A stretch of DNA of 64,000 bases, taken from the NCBI GenBank assembly GCA_002633025.1, contig NMRB01001582.1:13761-77760 (forward strand). The letters are read 5' to 3'. Origin of the DNA: Notospermus geniculatus (lineage: Eukaryota; Nemertea; Pilidiophora; Heteronemertea; Lineidae). Under the pieces are notes generated by a model. The model did not search any database. It was given only the letters and a program-made list of their open reading frames with translations, and was not told where the DNA came from. Below are positions 53,202 to 63,053 of the stretch, in pieces (the first letter of the stretch is position 1; every line of letters starts with the position of its first letter). Both the position numbers and the translations under genes were made by a program.

Positions 53202-53678
53202 CTACAAACAAAAACACCTATCTCTGTCGTTGAATGGTACGTATTGCTCAAAGACTTGCAAAGCCCTTCGAAATTTGCCAGTCCTAATGTTGACCTTGTA
53301 AGTGCACTTCAACTCGGCCCCTCCACCTGGTCTATCATGCCTTGCTCCACGCCTGTATCGCTGGTAGACGTTTGGGTTGTCCGACTGTCGTACCTCTCCG
53401 GTGAAACGGCACTGAATACCGCCAAGGCAAAGATTCCTGGTTAAGATCTCACGGAATGCTCGACATAAGTTCGCTGGTACTCTTCCAATCTGACGGCCAT
53501 CAGGAGTCAGAACTTTCATAGCGTGTGGATCATACGCATTATTCTCCTCTGGCTCAACACGAAGGTTAACTCCAACATCTGGTCGAATCCGAAAGTAATG
53601 GTAACCTTTAATGGACCATTTAATTCTGATTGGTCGCATACTGTGATCAATGTAAACTCGTGAACTCCCTGAGTGCAT
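53202..53678 (-). CDS. HIRAN-domain protein encoded inside the Tigger element
   Basis: The intact 158-residue frame contains IKGYHYFRIRPDVGVNLRVE and PEENNAYDPHAMKVLTPDGR, then QIGRVPANLCRAFREILTR and GIQCRFTGEVR. This matches the HIRAN domain: G-Y-H-(V/Y) start, L...E..N.(Y/H)DP.A(V/M).V core, and (V/I)G.VP. HIRAN in HLTF/Rad5 binds 3' single-strand DNA ends. Free-standing HIRAN proteins are frequent in marine invertebrate genomes, often tied to repeats. Here the frame is on the same strand as, and upstream of, the Tigger transposase, and unlike it shows no stop or shift. Start at the first ATG (53678) gives a short leader before the domain. A role in transposition is inference. Confidence 0.7.
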   Translation of the reverse strand: MHSGSSRVYIDHSMRPIRIKWSIKGYHYFRIRPDVGVNLRVEPEENNAYDPHAMKVLTPDGRQIGRVPANLCRAFREILTRNLCLGGIQCRFTGEVRQSDNPNVYQRYRRGARHDRPGGGAELKCTYKVNIRTGKFRRALQVFEQYVPFNDRDRCFCL

Positions 53679-53948
53679 GTGGCGCGATAGTCAAAGTAGA
53701 ACTGATTCCGCGAATGATGGGGATTCCCCAGTCGCCTGTCGACTTACGCAAGGCGAAAAGTATTGTTTGCACGTAGTTGGGACCAGGATATTTATGACGA
53801 CTTAGGCACTTTGACGACTTAGGAATGACGACTTAGCGAATGTAATTTAATGGGAAATAACATTACAAGAAATCGGGACCTTTTCAACCGCGTCGACTTA
53901 AACACTTTGGCGGGTTAGGCGCCGGCGACTTACGCGAGGTTTACTGTA

Positions 53949-54540
53949 CTATGAATTGCCTGAAGATGGCATTTCAGTCAACAGTTTGAAAAAATGACAA
54001 ATTTCACCCTAATTTCGCGCTATTTGTACACGGATGACCCCAAGAATCAATAGGGTTCTGTGTAATGTGCATATCTATAATTCCTGAAAGTTTTACCGCG
54101 ATACATGGCGTTTTTCGTTAGTTATCGTGGTGAAACCGCAGATTGGATGGAGAGATCCAGAGAGAGAGAGAGAGAGAGAAATTCAGTAAAAACAAGGAAG
54201 ACCGCCCCATTGATGGGGGCGGTCTTAAATAGTATCGTATTGCGTTAGGGTAAAAATCAGAAGAGAACCTTCGGATACCACTGTTTTTAAACTATTTGGG
54301 GAATTAGATTATTTCTAAATTTTTATTCGGAAGGTGAATATTAGACTACTATCCAGCCATGCTAAGTGTTCTCCATAAATTATGTTTGCACTCGTCAATT
54401 ATTGCCAACATGTTGTTTTTAGCAGGTGGATTCCTCGTGGTTTGTACGATTAACCACCAGGTGCGCTGCGGAATAAATGTGTTTTATCATAATTTTGAGT
54501 TTCAGATCAATAGCTCCAGCGGTTACGAAACCGTGCCCTG
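53949..54540. other. Non-coding; (AG)n and a repeat copy
   Basis: (AG)n at 54159-54179, a GACCGCCCC/GGGGCGGTC hairpin at 54201-54226, and a segment GTGGATTCCTCGTGGTTTGTA (54427 on) that recurs at 56022-56100. Confidence 0.6.
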
Positions 54541-54700
54541 CTAACGGAGTACGACGGACGACGGACGCTGACCGACGACAAGAGCTCACCCCAGGTTTCG
54601 TAACCGCTTGTGCTATCAATCTGAAACTTGGTACATAACCTATATCATGATATATACCCCTTGGTCGGATGACCTATGACACCGAGTTTCGTTTCGAGAG
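54541..54700. repeat. Dispersed CGTCGTCCGTC/AGCTCACCCC repeat, inverted copy
   Basis: ACGACGGACGACGGACGCTG, GAGCTCACCCCAGG, TTTCGTAACCGCTTG and CTTGGTACATAACC match 40680-40810 in rearranged order. Confidence 0.65.
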
Positions 54701-54854
54701 GGAAGCAGTTGTACGACTTTGAGATGCGCTGCTGCTCTTTCCGCCAATTCTGAGGTGCAAAATGGATCTATTGTGGAAAATACAATACAATCTCCTCAAA
54801 GTCCCAAGAACAATTTCCGAGGAGGGTACATGTAAGTTCGAGTTTACATCAAGG

Positions 54855-54948
54855 CACACGCGACACGAACACGCAGGCGAACAATGGCTTCACAAAAGAT
54901 TCATGCCCATGGAGCCGTTGTTCGCCGGCGTGTTCTTGTCGCGTGTGA
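54855..54948. mobile_element. 94-bp palindromic MITE, left of a pair
   Basis: Arms CACACGCGACACGAACACGC and complement (to 54948) pair over about 35 bp with three mismatches. Confidence 0.7.
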
Positions 54949-55070
54949 CAGTTTTCTATCGAAAGTTTGCTGTCAGACAGTCAATTATTGCTGTCAGACA
55001 GCAATAATTGCTGTCACACAGTACTAATAATTGACTATCTGACAGCAAACTTTCGATAGAAAACTGTCAC
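54945..55070. repeat. Near-perfect 126-bp palindrome of TGTCAGACAG words
   Basis: The 46-bp arms (GTGACAGTTTTCTATCGAAA onward) pair with one mismatch, and the loop itself contains smaller TGCTGTCAGACAGCA palindromes. It overlaps the preceding MITE by the word GTGTG. Confidence 0.8.
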
Positions 55071-55217
55071 GTGGAGCGGCGCCTTTAGGCTTCCGTTAGG
55101 CCCCTATTACATAGAGCTATACGCTATTCGATATTCTAGGCACGTTTCGTTGGGCACGCGTATAGTGTGAATCGAGCAAGGTTATTTCAATAGGGTTCTT
55201 TCACTAAAGACGCGCGC
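55071..55217. other. Short spacer, nothing recognised
   Basis: No feature. Confidence 0.5.
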
Positions 55218-55363
55218 TAAGGGTGGGTGCACACTAGAAGCGATTCGCAAAGCGATTCGGAATCGCACGCGAATTGCTTTTGTTTGGGAGGCATTGCGGC
55301 ATGAAATAACAAAGAACCATCGCATGCGTTGTGCGAATCGCGTGTAGTGTATACCCACCCTAA
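55218..55363. mobile_element. 140-bp palindromic MITE with TAA target duplication (copy 2)
   Basis: Element 55221-55360 starts GGGTGGGTGCACAC and ends with the complement, flanked by TAA. The GCGATTCG subterminal words and the AAATAACAAAG core identify it as a relative of 267-405. Confidence 0.85.
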
Positions 55364-56570
55364 GACGCCGCGCGGTAAGACCAACCCTCGTCGACCACCT
55401 TATTGGCTCTCGCGGACCTAACAATGTTCGATCATTTCTGTATTGGCACACATTGGCTGATATTCATAAAAGCTAGCAAATGCTTGTACTTCACGTTTTG
55501 TAGTACATTTACATTGGATTTCGGTATGTAAATATTAAGTAAAATCATTTGTTAACTTTTATGAATACCAGCCATTGTTGGAGGCGCAAAAACGACGTCA
55601 CGTAATGGCTGCGCCATCTGTAGCCGTGCTAAGAACTAACGTACAAACGGGGATTTCGAAAAGCACGGCGAGCTTGCCGTGTCTCTAAAACCCGTGTTTT
55701 TCAGACACGGGCTGGGCTTCTCGAAGCCCGGCAATTCAAAGGTGTGACCGCAAAAAAACCGGGGGTTTCATGCAGTGTAACCAGGGCTATTCAAAGATTT
55801 TGCCGCTACGACTTTTCAAAAAAAAGCGAAAGAGACTGAACAAATCAATGATGATAACAATCACTGCTCGAGTCAATCGATAACAACCACTAGACATTAT
55901 TTGGTGTTTACTGCTGAGGAGACAGCCCACAATGAGATTTTAATGTACATGTAGTCAGTCACTCAAGAATGTTGATCAACATCACACGAGTAATTTCCAG
56001 GGAACAAAGTCTTGAAACAAGTGGATTCCTCATGGTTTACAGGATTAACCACCAGATTAACCCCCTGGTGCGCTGGGGAATAAAAGTGTTTTATCACCGT
56101 TTTGCGATGTGGCTTCCCACAGGAAGACATTATTAGTATGCAGTACTCTGAAACACATAGAATGGGGTACCGGCAAAACAAAAGGAGTCGCTGGTCATCA
56201 ACCTGAGTAAAACGCAAGTGCGCATGCTTTTGCGATTGTTGAACGTCATCGACCGCCGTGCGTCATTCTGACGTTACAAAAACTGCGTCATTCACAACCC
56301 ATGACGTCGATCACTGGCTTGTTGTTTATCCAAATTGGTCAACTTTATCGATTAAATTCATCATGTTCCCGCAGAGATTTTTGCGCAAAAGCAATAAGAT
56401 ATATTTTAGCAGGTCTGTACTTAAATTAGAAATTGGATGCAATGTTTCAGTTATATTTGGCCTAGAAACAGGGTGTGCTATTGAGGATTAATTGGAAAAT
56501 AACGTTAGCCTCACTTTCAATGACGCAGTTCTACCCAGGTTGATAGTCAGCGCCGCGTCGCGGATTAGGT
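55364..56570. other. Non-coding stretch with a repeat copy
   Basis: Hairpins of CACGGCGAGCTTGCCGTG and GACACGGGCT lie at 55661-55730. 56022-56100 repeats the segment at 54427. No gene was supported. Confidence 0.5.
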
Positions 56571-57201
56571 TTGCCGGTACCCCATGGAGTGTGTTTCGTT
56601 TTTAAAATAGTGTTTCTTTGTACTGCGTCTTATCTTCTTACTCTTGTCATCCAACATAGCATATCACCTCCCTCCCTGGAAACGACTTCGTTGAACAATG
56701 GTTTAAATATTACTCAAGAAGGAGAGAACGTTGATATTTCATCGGCATACATGTATCTGGAAAACCATTAAAAATAGTTGATTTATCTCCCTTCATGGAA
56801 AGGTGAAGGTAGGCCTATACATGTAAACTAGAGAACCCAAAATGCACGACAGTCAGTACATGCATGTCTACATGTATATCTTTTTCCTCCTACTTAGCGG
56901 GATTAAATATGTTGTAAACTTGAGATATCGCAATCTGGGGTATGAAAGGTATGAACAAGCATTATTCAAGATTTCACACAAAACAAGGTCAGTGTTCGAC
57001 TGCCCACTCCACTTACCCGGGACTCGTCTCTTTCTTTATTCATGGAAAAAACACATGTGTTTTCCAAGTAAAACCTTTCGAAGTTTTACCCGAGAAAGAG
57101 AGGGTTTTAAAATGATAGAGATTTCAGAAAAAGAGGCAAAGTTAATGATCTTGGAGGTAAGTAATCTAATGAGTAGGCCTAAGCATGGTGCAAGTTACTA
57201 G
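56571..57201 (+). CDS. Two adjacent open frames, possible exons of an unknown gene
   Basis: Frame 56571-56771 (66 residues) has a hydrophobic stretch, FKIVFLCTASYLLTLVIQ, then a polar part with an NIT glycosylation site, like a signal anchor. Frame 56842-57201 contains FKMIEISEKEAKLMILE and then a consensus donor GAG|GTAAGT at 57156/57157. The two could be exons of one plus-strand gene, but no acceptor or family match could be established. Coding status is doubtful. Confidence 0.2.
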
Positions 57202-57267
57202 GGTGCCTACAATACTGAGTAAGCACTATGAGTAAGCATATGCAACCTACGGTTAGTACGGAATTAC

Positions 57268-58317
57268 CTACATGTACACCCTTAGTCAATAATAAATGCC
57301 CAGCTAATTTTCCGGCATATCTCAATGAATATTTTTCATAGCCACGTTTTCTTTTCATGCGCATAATCTAGGGCCACTAGGACACCTTTTAACACCATAA
57401 AACTGGAAATCATTACACAACTGTGTTTTTGGCAAAAGTTTGAAATTTGGTCAAAATATCATGTTGTTTTAATACTCACTTGTTCGGGTTGAAACTGGCA
57501 CTGTTTTGAAGTCAGTCTGTTTCTGGACACATGAAAATTTTCGGAATGCTAAAATTCCCATTTAAAGCAAAGTTACAGATGATTTTGTAAAATGTTTTTC
57601 CCAGTTCTTGCCATTCGTTCCAGCATTCAAGGCACAGGGTTTTAGCATTACCCAGTCGTGAATATTTATTAGCCTCTCAACCACAAAAGGAGCGACTGAC
57701 ATGGAGTAATGCGCCCCTTGTGAAATTATGAATCGTGTCTCTCACAATAGGCCAACTTGGTGACTGACACACCGGTGTAAGTTGCACTGGGTAATCGTGG
57801 TCAACTCCCATTGATCCAGGCCTTGTGACAGTCATAAACACCTGCGTAACCCGTTATTGGGATCAACATAAATGTTTGAATAGGCCCCGGTTTGAATAGG
57901 CCTTCAATAGACTTACTGAATTAGGGCACGTGATCGGGGTATTGATAAAATGTGGCTTGGAGTCAACTGGAATTGCGGGGATTTTATTCCACAGAAAAAT
58001 CATCATAAATCGTCACAGAGTTGCTCAATTTTGAATTTACAAAAATTGTATTGTCCAGGAACAGACTGGCTTCAAAACAGTGCCAGTTTCAACCCGAACA
58101 AGTGAGTATTAAAAAAACATGATATTTTGGCCAAATTTCAAACTTTTGCCAAAAACACAGTTGTGTAATGATTTCAAGTTTTATGGTGTTAAAAGGTGTC
58201 CTAGTGGCCCTAGATTATGCGCATGAAAAGAAAACGTGGCTATGAAAAATATTCATTGAGATATGCCGGAAAATTAGCTGGGCATTTATTATTGACTAAG
58301 GGTGTACATGTACAGAG
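57268..58317. mobile_element. 1.05-kb fold-back element with about 265-bp arms
   Basis: The left arm 57268-57537 (TACATGTACACCCTTAGTC onward) and right arm 58052-58317 are nearly identical in inverted orientation. The 514-bp centre has no coding sequence. The target duplication is unclear because the tips are TACATGTA-rich. Long arms with a unique centre fit a fold-back or Mutator-like element. Confidence 0.85.
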
Positions 58318-58840
58318 CAAAAATTGGCTGACTGTATTTTGGCACAGATCATAACATTTTGAAGGATATTTGTGGGATTTTTATCCAACCATATCTTATA
58401 GGATTCCGTAATCGCATTTTACCGTAATTTTTACCACAGGTATCAATGAAAAATACTGGATTGTTCCCCCAATACCGCGCACAGTGTATGAAATCACCAT
58501 GAATGGGGGCGGATACCAGGAAAAGATTACTATGGTTCACAATTGGTGGATTCATGTCACGATGGGTCAGCGGTAAATTGCAGTATTGATGAGGGGTTGG
58601 ACTAGTGACCTCATTGGAAGAAAGTTTGCTGAGTGTTCACAATCGATAATCAGTCAATAGTGTCAATCACTTTTGCCAAACTGACCACATTCATTTTGTG
58701 GTGATGTTCGTTTCAATCGGGGTTCGCCTCACGCGAAGCGTGTAATTGATAAGACACAATGCCCCATCCACGTGCGATTTAAAGGTCTAACCCACTGTCG
58801 CGTTTTCCGCCGCGGTTTCATCATGGGTTCGGGCCTTTAA

Positions 58841-58990
58841 GCTAGGCGCACATGTGCTGCAAATCTCGATGCGGTAGTGGTGTTTCTGAAGTTGACTGCC
58901 CCGATGCTATCGACTGGTCATCTATCCGGATCAGTCGACTTTAAAAAACACCCCTGCCGCATCGGGATTTGCCGCACATGTGCGCCTGGC
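58841..58990. mobile_element. 150-bp palindromic MITE (GCGCACATGTGC ends), copy A
   Basis: Ends GCTAGGCGCACATGTGC and complement GCACATGTGCGCCTGGC; arms of about 50 bp contain ATCTCGATGCGG. The flanks TTTAA and TTTAG suggest a short duplication. Copy B at 61943-62093 lacks the left tip, and a related unit lies at 41687-41825. Confidence 0.8.
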
Positions 58991-59058
58991 TTTAGGGTCT
59001 TTATTGACTGGCGCGGATTCCACTGAAATACGCTGCGTTTTCCGCAGCAGCTGTGGAG

Positions 59059-59579
59059 TAAAGGCCGTCTCACACGAGCGCCGAGTACGGCGTCAACTAG
59101 CGCGTTTTGAAAACGCCGACAAGCGCACAATTTAGCGCATAGTTGACGCCGTGTGAACGCACGTCCTGCGTTTTCAAAACGCAGGCCCTGCGTTTTCGTG
59201 CGTTTTGAAGACTTCCGGTACGTATCGTCTCTTCTCTTTGACGCAGAGAATGTGATAAATTAACGCAAAGTAGGCGTTTGTAAACGCGCAGTGCGTTTAC
59301 AAACGCTGCGTTTTCATGCGTTCTCATGCGTTTTCATGCGTTCTCGTGCGTTCTCATGCAGCCTTTGCGTCAATAGACGCACTCTTCTGCGTTTTCAAAA
59401 AAGTTTTGGACATGTTGTAAACCAATGCGTTCACCCAGAGGTCTGCGTTTACAAACGCAGAGTTGGTGCACGCAGTGCGTCAACCCTGCGCTTACCATGG
59501 GCTCATTTCGGCGTTTCATAAACGCCCCTAGGCGCACGGCCTAAACGCCGGATAAAACGCTCGTGTGAGACGGGCTTAA
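59059..59579. mobile_element. 515-bp Harbinger-like MITE, TAA duplication, empty site known
   Basis: Element 59062-59576 has ends AGGCCGTCTCACACGAGCG and complement and is flanked by TAA. The paralogous sequence at 62158-62165 (GAGTAAGAGCTTG) is the uninterrupted site with a single TAA. The interior is packed with TGCGTTTTC/GAAAACGCA words. Confidence 0.92.
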
Positions 59580-59766
59580 GAGCTTGTGACGTAGAGGGGG
59601 AGGGAGGGAGGGAGCTGCTTTTCAGGCAACAGGACAAGCAAAATGATTGTGTGGAGTGAGAATCCTTTATTAGCGACACAAAAAAATCACGGTTCTCAAT
59701 CTTCTTCCTCTTCTTCCTCTACTTCCAACATCTCCAAAAACTCAATTCCTTCTTCATCGTCATCCC

Positions 59767-60417
59767 NNNNNNNNNNNNNNNNNNNNNNNNNNNNNNNNNN
59801 NNNNNNNNNNNNNNNNNNNNNNNNNNNNNNNNNNNNNNNNNNNNNNNNNNNNNNNNNNNNNNNNNNNNNNNNNNNNNNNNNNNNNNNNNNNNNNNNNNNN
59901 NNNNNNNNNNNNNNNNNNNNNNNNNNNNNNNNNNNNNNNNNNNNNNNNNNNNNNNNNNNNNNNNNNNNNNNNNNNNNNNNNNNNNNNNNNNNNNNNNNNN
60001 NNNNNNNNNNNNNNNNNNNNNNNNNNNNNNNNNNNNNNNNNNNNNNNNNNNNNNNNNNNNNNNNNNNNNNNNNNNNNNNNNNNNNNNNNNNNNNNNNNNN
60101 NNNNNNNNNNNNNNNNNNNNNNNNNNNNNNNNNNNNNNNNNNNNNNNNNNNNNNNNNNNNNNNNNNNNNNNNNNNNNNNNNNNNNNNNNNNNNNNNNNNN
60201 NNNNNNNNNNNNNNNNNNNNNNNNNNNNNNNNNNNNNNNNNNNNNNNNNNNNNNNNNNNNNNNNNNNNNNNNNNNNNNNNNNNNNNNNNNNNNNNNNNNN
60301 NNNNNNNNNNNNNNNNNNNNNNNNNNNNNNNNNNNNNNNNNNNNNNNNNNNNNNNNNNNNNNNNNNNNNNNNNNNNNNNNNNNNNNNNNNNNNNNNNNNN
60401 NNNNNNNNNNNNNNNNN
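59767..60417. other. Assembly gap
   Basis: 651 N. It begins inside the pogo-derived copy, so it probably hides more of that copy. Confidence 0.99.
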
Positions 60418-60558
60418 GAACCGAGAACAAGATGGCAGCCTCCATGGCTTCATTTTGACGGCCAGTATGGCGGCCGTGTGACGTCAGTGGGAAACCTCTA
60501 TAGGCTATGTACCAAGTTTCAGATCGATAGCCCAAGCGGTTACGAAACGTACCCTGCT
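60418..60558. repeat. Fragment of the AGCTCACCCC-type repeat
   Basis: CTATGTACCAAGTTTCAGATCG, then GGTTACGAAACG matches the repeat at 54600-54640 in inverted orientation. Confidence 0.6.
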
Positions 60559-61060
60559 AGAGCCTTTTTCACACTGTTCACACTGGCGGCGGGCTGCGAT
60601 GTGGTGCGATGCGTTGAAAAAAATCGCCAAGCGGTGTCAGTTTTGACACAGCGCGGCGCGGTGCGACGCGGTTGCGTGCGGTGATGATTAGCGGAGTGAC
60701 ACCATTCATGTCATTCAAATTGTGCCAGATATGCCGGTATCCTCATGTGGCAGCGATTCGACGCGGAAAAATACTGCAGGAGCGATTGGGGACGGTGGAA
60801 ATCGCTCGTCGCGTCCTACAGCTTCTTACCGCGTCCCGTCGCGCCGCAAGTGTGAAAAGCTCTAGGCTTAACAGTGGAAACAATCAGGCGCCTGTAGTGT
60901 GAACAAGGCTTAAAAGTACATTTCTGGCACAATTTGAATTATGCCATTTTCGCAAATCATGACCACCGCACGCAACCGCGCCGCGCTGTGTAAAAACTGA
61001 TACCGCTTGGCGATTTTTTCAACGCATCGCACCGCTCCGCTAGTGCGAACAAAGGCTTAA
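60559..61060. mobile_element. Fold-back element with GCGATGCG/CGCATCGC arms
   Basis: AGCCTTTTTCACACTGTTCAC (60559) is mirrored by GTGTGAACAAGGCTTAA (60896) and again by GTGCGAACAAAGGCTTAA (61043). The arms contain CGGTTGCGTGCGGTG and GGCGATTTTTTCAACGCATCGC. The double right end suggests a nested or duplicated copy. Confidence 0.7.
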
Positions 61061-61565
61061 CGGGCGGCTCACGCCGCACCACGACAAAAGCTCACCCCAG
61101 GTGATCTAATGGCTATGGAAGGCAAAGGACAATGACATAAGATACCAGCAGACCTTGATCAGTAGGCCTACAATGCCATTCATTGGCTTGTGACTCACAA
61201 TCAATGACAACAGTAGCGTTTGCGTTCTTGTAAAGTTCGCATCTTAACCTAACAAAGGTAGTTTTTGCACGGTAACGATATTGTCGTCAATAAAGTTAGC
61301 GTTTATCGTAGGACTTCTTAACCTCTCTTTTGTCTGTGCACACGTAACAACTGCTCACAAGATGGCGACGTAAAAGTGAATATTCAGCAAACCGTTCAAT
61401 TGCGAAAGACCCATACTGATGGCACGGCAGTCAATGAAAACTGCCCTTTTTACACGGATTTGATTCACAACCCAAAAGCTTAATACAAGATGATCCAAAC
61501 GAAAACAGAAAATGTTACACGTGGTATCAAGAATATATAAGTACCTACCAAGAATGTACAACTCC
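61061..61565. other. Non-coding stretch, repeat tail at its start
   Basis: 61075-61100 is the CGACAAAAGCTCACCCCAGG tail of the dispersed repeat. The rest shows no gene. Confidence 0.5.
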
Positions 61566-62276
61566 AAATACTGGATTGTTCCCCCAATACCGCGCACAGT
61601 GTATGAAATCACCATGAATGGGGGCGGATACCTGGAAAAGGTGAATATGGTTCACAATTGGTGGATTCATGTCACGAGGGGTCTGCGGTAAATTGCAGTA
61701 TTGATGAGGGGTTGGACTAGTGACCTCATTGGAAGAAAGTTTGCTGAGTGTTCACAATCGATAATCAGTCAATAGTGCCAATCACTTTTGCCAAACTGAC
61801 CACATTCATTTTGTGGTGATGATCGTTTCAATCGGGGTTCGCCTCACGCGAAGCGTGTAATTGATAAGACACAATGCCCCATCCACGTGCGATTTAAAGG
61901 TCTAACCCACTGTCGCGTTTTCCGCCGCGGTTTCATCATGGGTTCGCGCACATGTGCTGCAAATCTCGATGCGGTAGTGGTGTTTCTGAAGTTGACTGCC
62001 CCGATGCTGTCGACTGGTCATCTATCCGGATCAGTCGACTTTAAAAAACACCCCTGCCGCATCGGGATTTGCCGCACATGTGCGCCTGGCTTTAGGGTCT
62101 TTATTGACTGGCGCGGATTCCGCTGAAATACGCTGCGTTCTTTCCGCAGCAGCTGTGGAGTAAGAGCTTGTGACATAGAGGGGGAGGGAGGGAGCTGCTT
62201 TTCAGGCAACAGGACAAGCAAAATGATTGTGTGGAGTGAGTATCCTTTATTAGCGACACAAAAAAAATCAAGGCCC
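61566..62276 (-). other. 3' region of the pogo-like gene (second copy)
   Basis: Corresponds to 58450-59690. It contains MITE copy B (61943-62093), the empty TAA site at 62158-62165, and an A-rich signal (AATAAA on the minus strand, 62246-62251) 26 bp past the stop codon. Confidence 0.8.
62246..62251 (-). terminator. Polyadenylation signal AATAAA of the pogo-like gene
   Basis: TTTATT on the plus strand is AATAAA on the minus strand, 26 bp downstream of the stop at 62277. The paralogous copy has the same signal near 59668. Confidence 0.7.
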
Positions 62277-62822
62277 TCAATCTTCTTCCTCTTCTTCCTC
62301 TACTTCCAACACCTCCAAAAACTCAATGCCTTCTTCATCGTCATCCCCGTCCTCGCCACCTATTGCAAGTCCATCAGCTGCGTCACCCTCAGCTGCATCA
62401 TCCTCGTACACTAACCCGATTCCCGCTGCCCTGAACCCATTTCTCACAACCTGCTCGGGTACTTCATCCCACGAATTTCCTACAAGCGTTATCAGCTCTG
62501 GATAAGTGATTCCCTCACATTGTCCGTCCGCAGCTGTATGTTCTGCCTTCCACACTTTCCACTGACGCTTTAGCTTACCCTTGAAGCTGTTCATGACAGT
62601 TAGGTCCAACGGCTGGACCAAGGAAGTGCACCTTGCCGGGATGAATTCTATGATTGCACCCGATTCCACCACCCTCATCAAAATGTCATCGTTCTGGTGA
62701 ACACGAAAGGTATCCCAGGTCAGGACATAAAACTCCACCTCCTCCATAAAGGGAAGCAGAACCAGGTCAAGGTATTCGTGCATCGTCTCAAGACGCATCC
62801 AACCCGTTGGAGAATGGCTCAC
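62277..62822 (-). CDS. Pogo/Tigger-like (DDE_1) gene, last exon
   Basis: Acceptor TTTTTCAG|GTGAGC (exon begins 62822), phase 0, 181 codons and stop. VEFYVLTWDTFRVHQNDD holds the second catalytic Asp, and CTSLVQPLDLTVMNSFKGKL the third, 35 residues apart (DD35D). The end of the domain, NSWDEVPEQVVRNGFRAAGI, is the normal DDE_1 terminus. A tail of acidic residues (GGEDGDDDEEGIEF, then EEEEEED) follows. No stop or frameshift is present. The exon is duplicated in part at 59693-59766. Confidence 0.85.
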   Translation of the reverse strand: MSHSPTGWMRLETMHEYLDLVLLPFMEEVEFYVLTWDTFRVHQNDDILMRVVESGAIIEFIPARCTSLVQPLDLTVMNSFKGKLKRQWKVWKAEHTAADGQCEGITYPELITLVGNSWDEVPEQVVRNGFRAAGIGLVYEDDAAEGDAADGLAIGGEDGDDDEEGIEFLEVLEVEEEEEED

Positions 62823-63053
62823 CTGAAAAAGTCGAGACCAATCCCTAATTAGGCCTATAACGTACTTAAGATACAATTCTATGACCAAGAAGTCTTTTTT
62901 AATGTTCGCTCGAAAATGACAAACATTCTCAGATTTCGCGTCATTGTAATAATGGCTGCGGACGGAAATCGTCTTGGTGTTTCGTTTTTATCTGGAAACT
63001 CATCGTCTATTTTCATTGAAGAACATCTTGGACAATGTGTTGTTTTTACGTAC

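Larger units (their letters stand above)
48806..53948 (-). mobile_element. 5.1-kb Tigger/pogo transposon with TA target duplication
   Basis: Ends CAGTAAACCTCGCGTAAGT (48808) and complement ACTTACGCGAGGTTTACTG (to 53946) are flanked by TA. Subterminal regions repeat GGCGACTTA/TAAGTCG words. On the minus strand the element carries an intact HIRAN-domain frame (53678-53202) and a damaged Tigger transposase (52423-50306). Nested inserts are a 4-bp-TSD MITE at 52660-53026 and a TAGGGAG MITE at 49261-49390. It is longer than a simple Tigger element (2-3 kb), partly because of these inserts. Confidence 0.85.
58450..59766 (-). repeat. Partial second copy of the pogo gene 3' region
   Basis: 58450-59060 and 59577-59766 match 61566-62346 almost base for base. 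The last part encodes the acidic C-terminal tail (EEEEEED) of the pogo-like gene on the minus strand with AATAAA downstream, then enters the N gap. Differences include the MITE at 59062 and the left tip of the MITE at 58841. Confidence 0.9.

Noticed and set aside
53118-53444. 108-residue plus-strand frame
   Set aside because: Antisense shadow of the HIRAN-domain frame.
59643-60535. Long frames of 244-279 residues
   Set aside because: They span the 651-base N gap; only the acidic tail of the pogo-like gene at the edge is real sequence.
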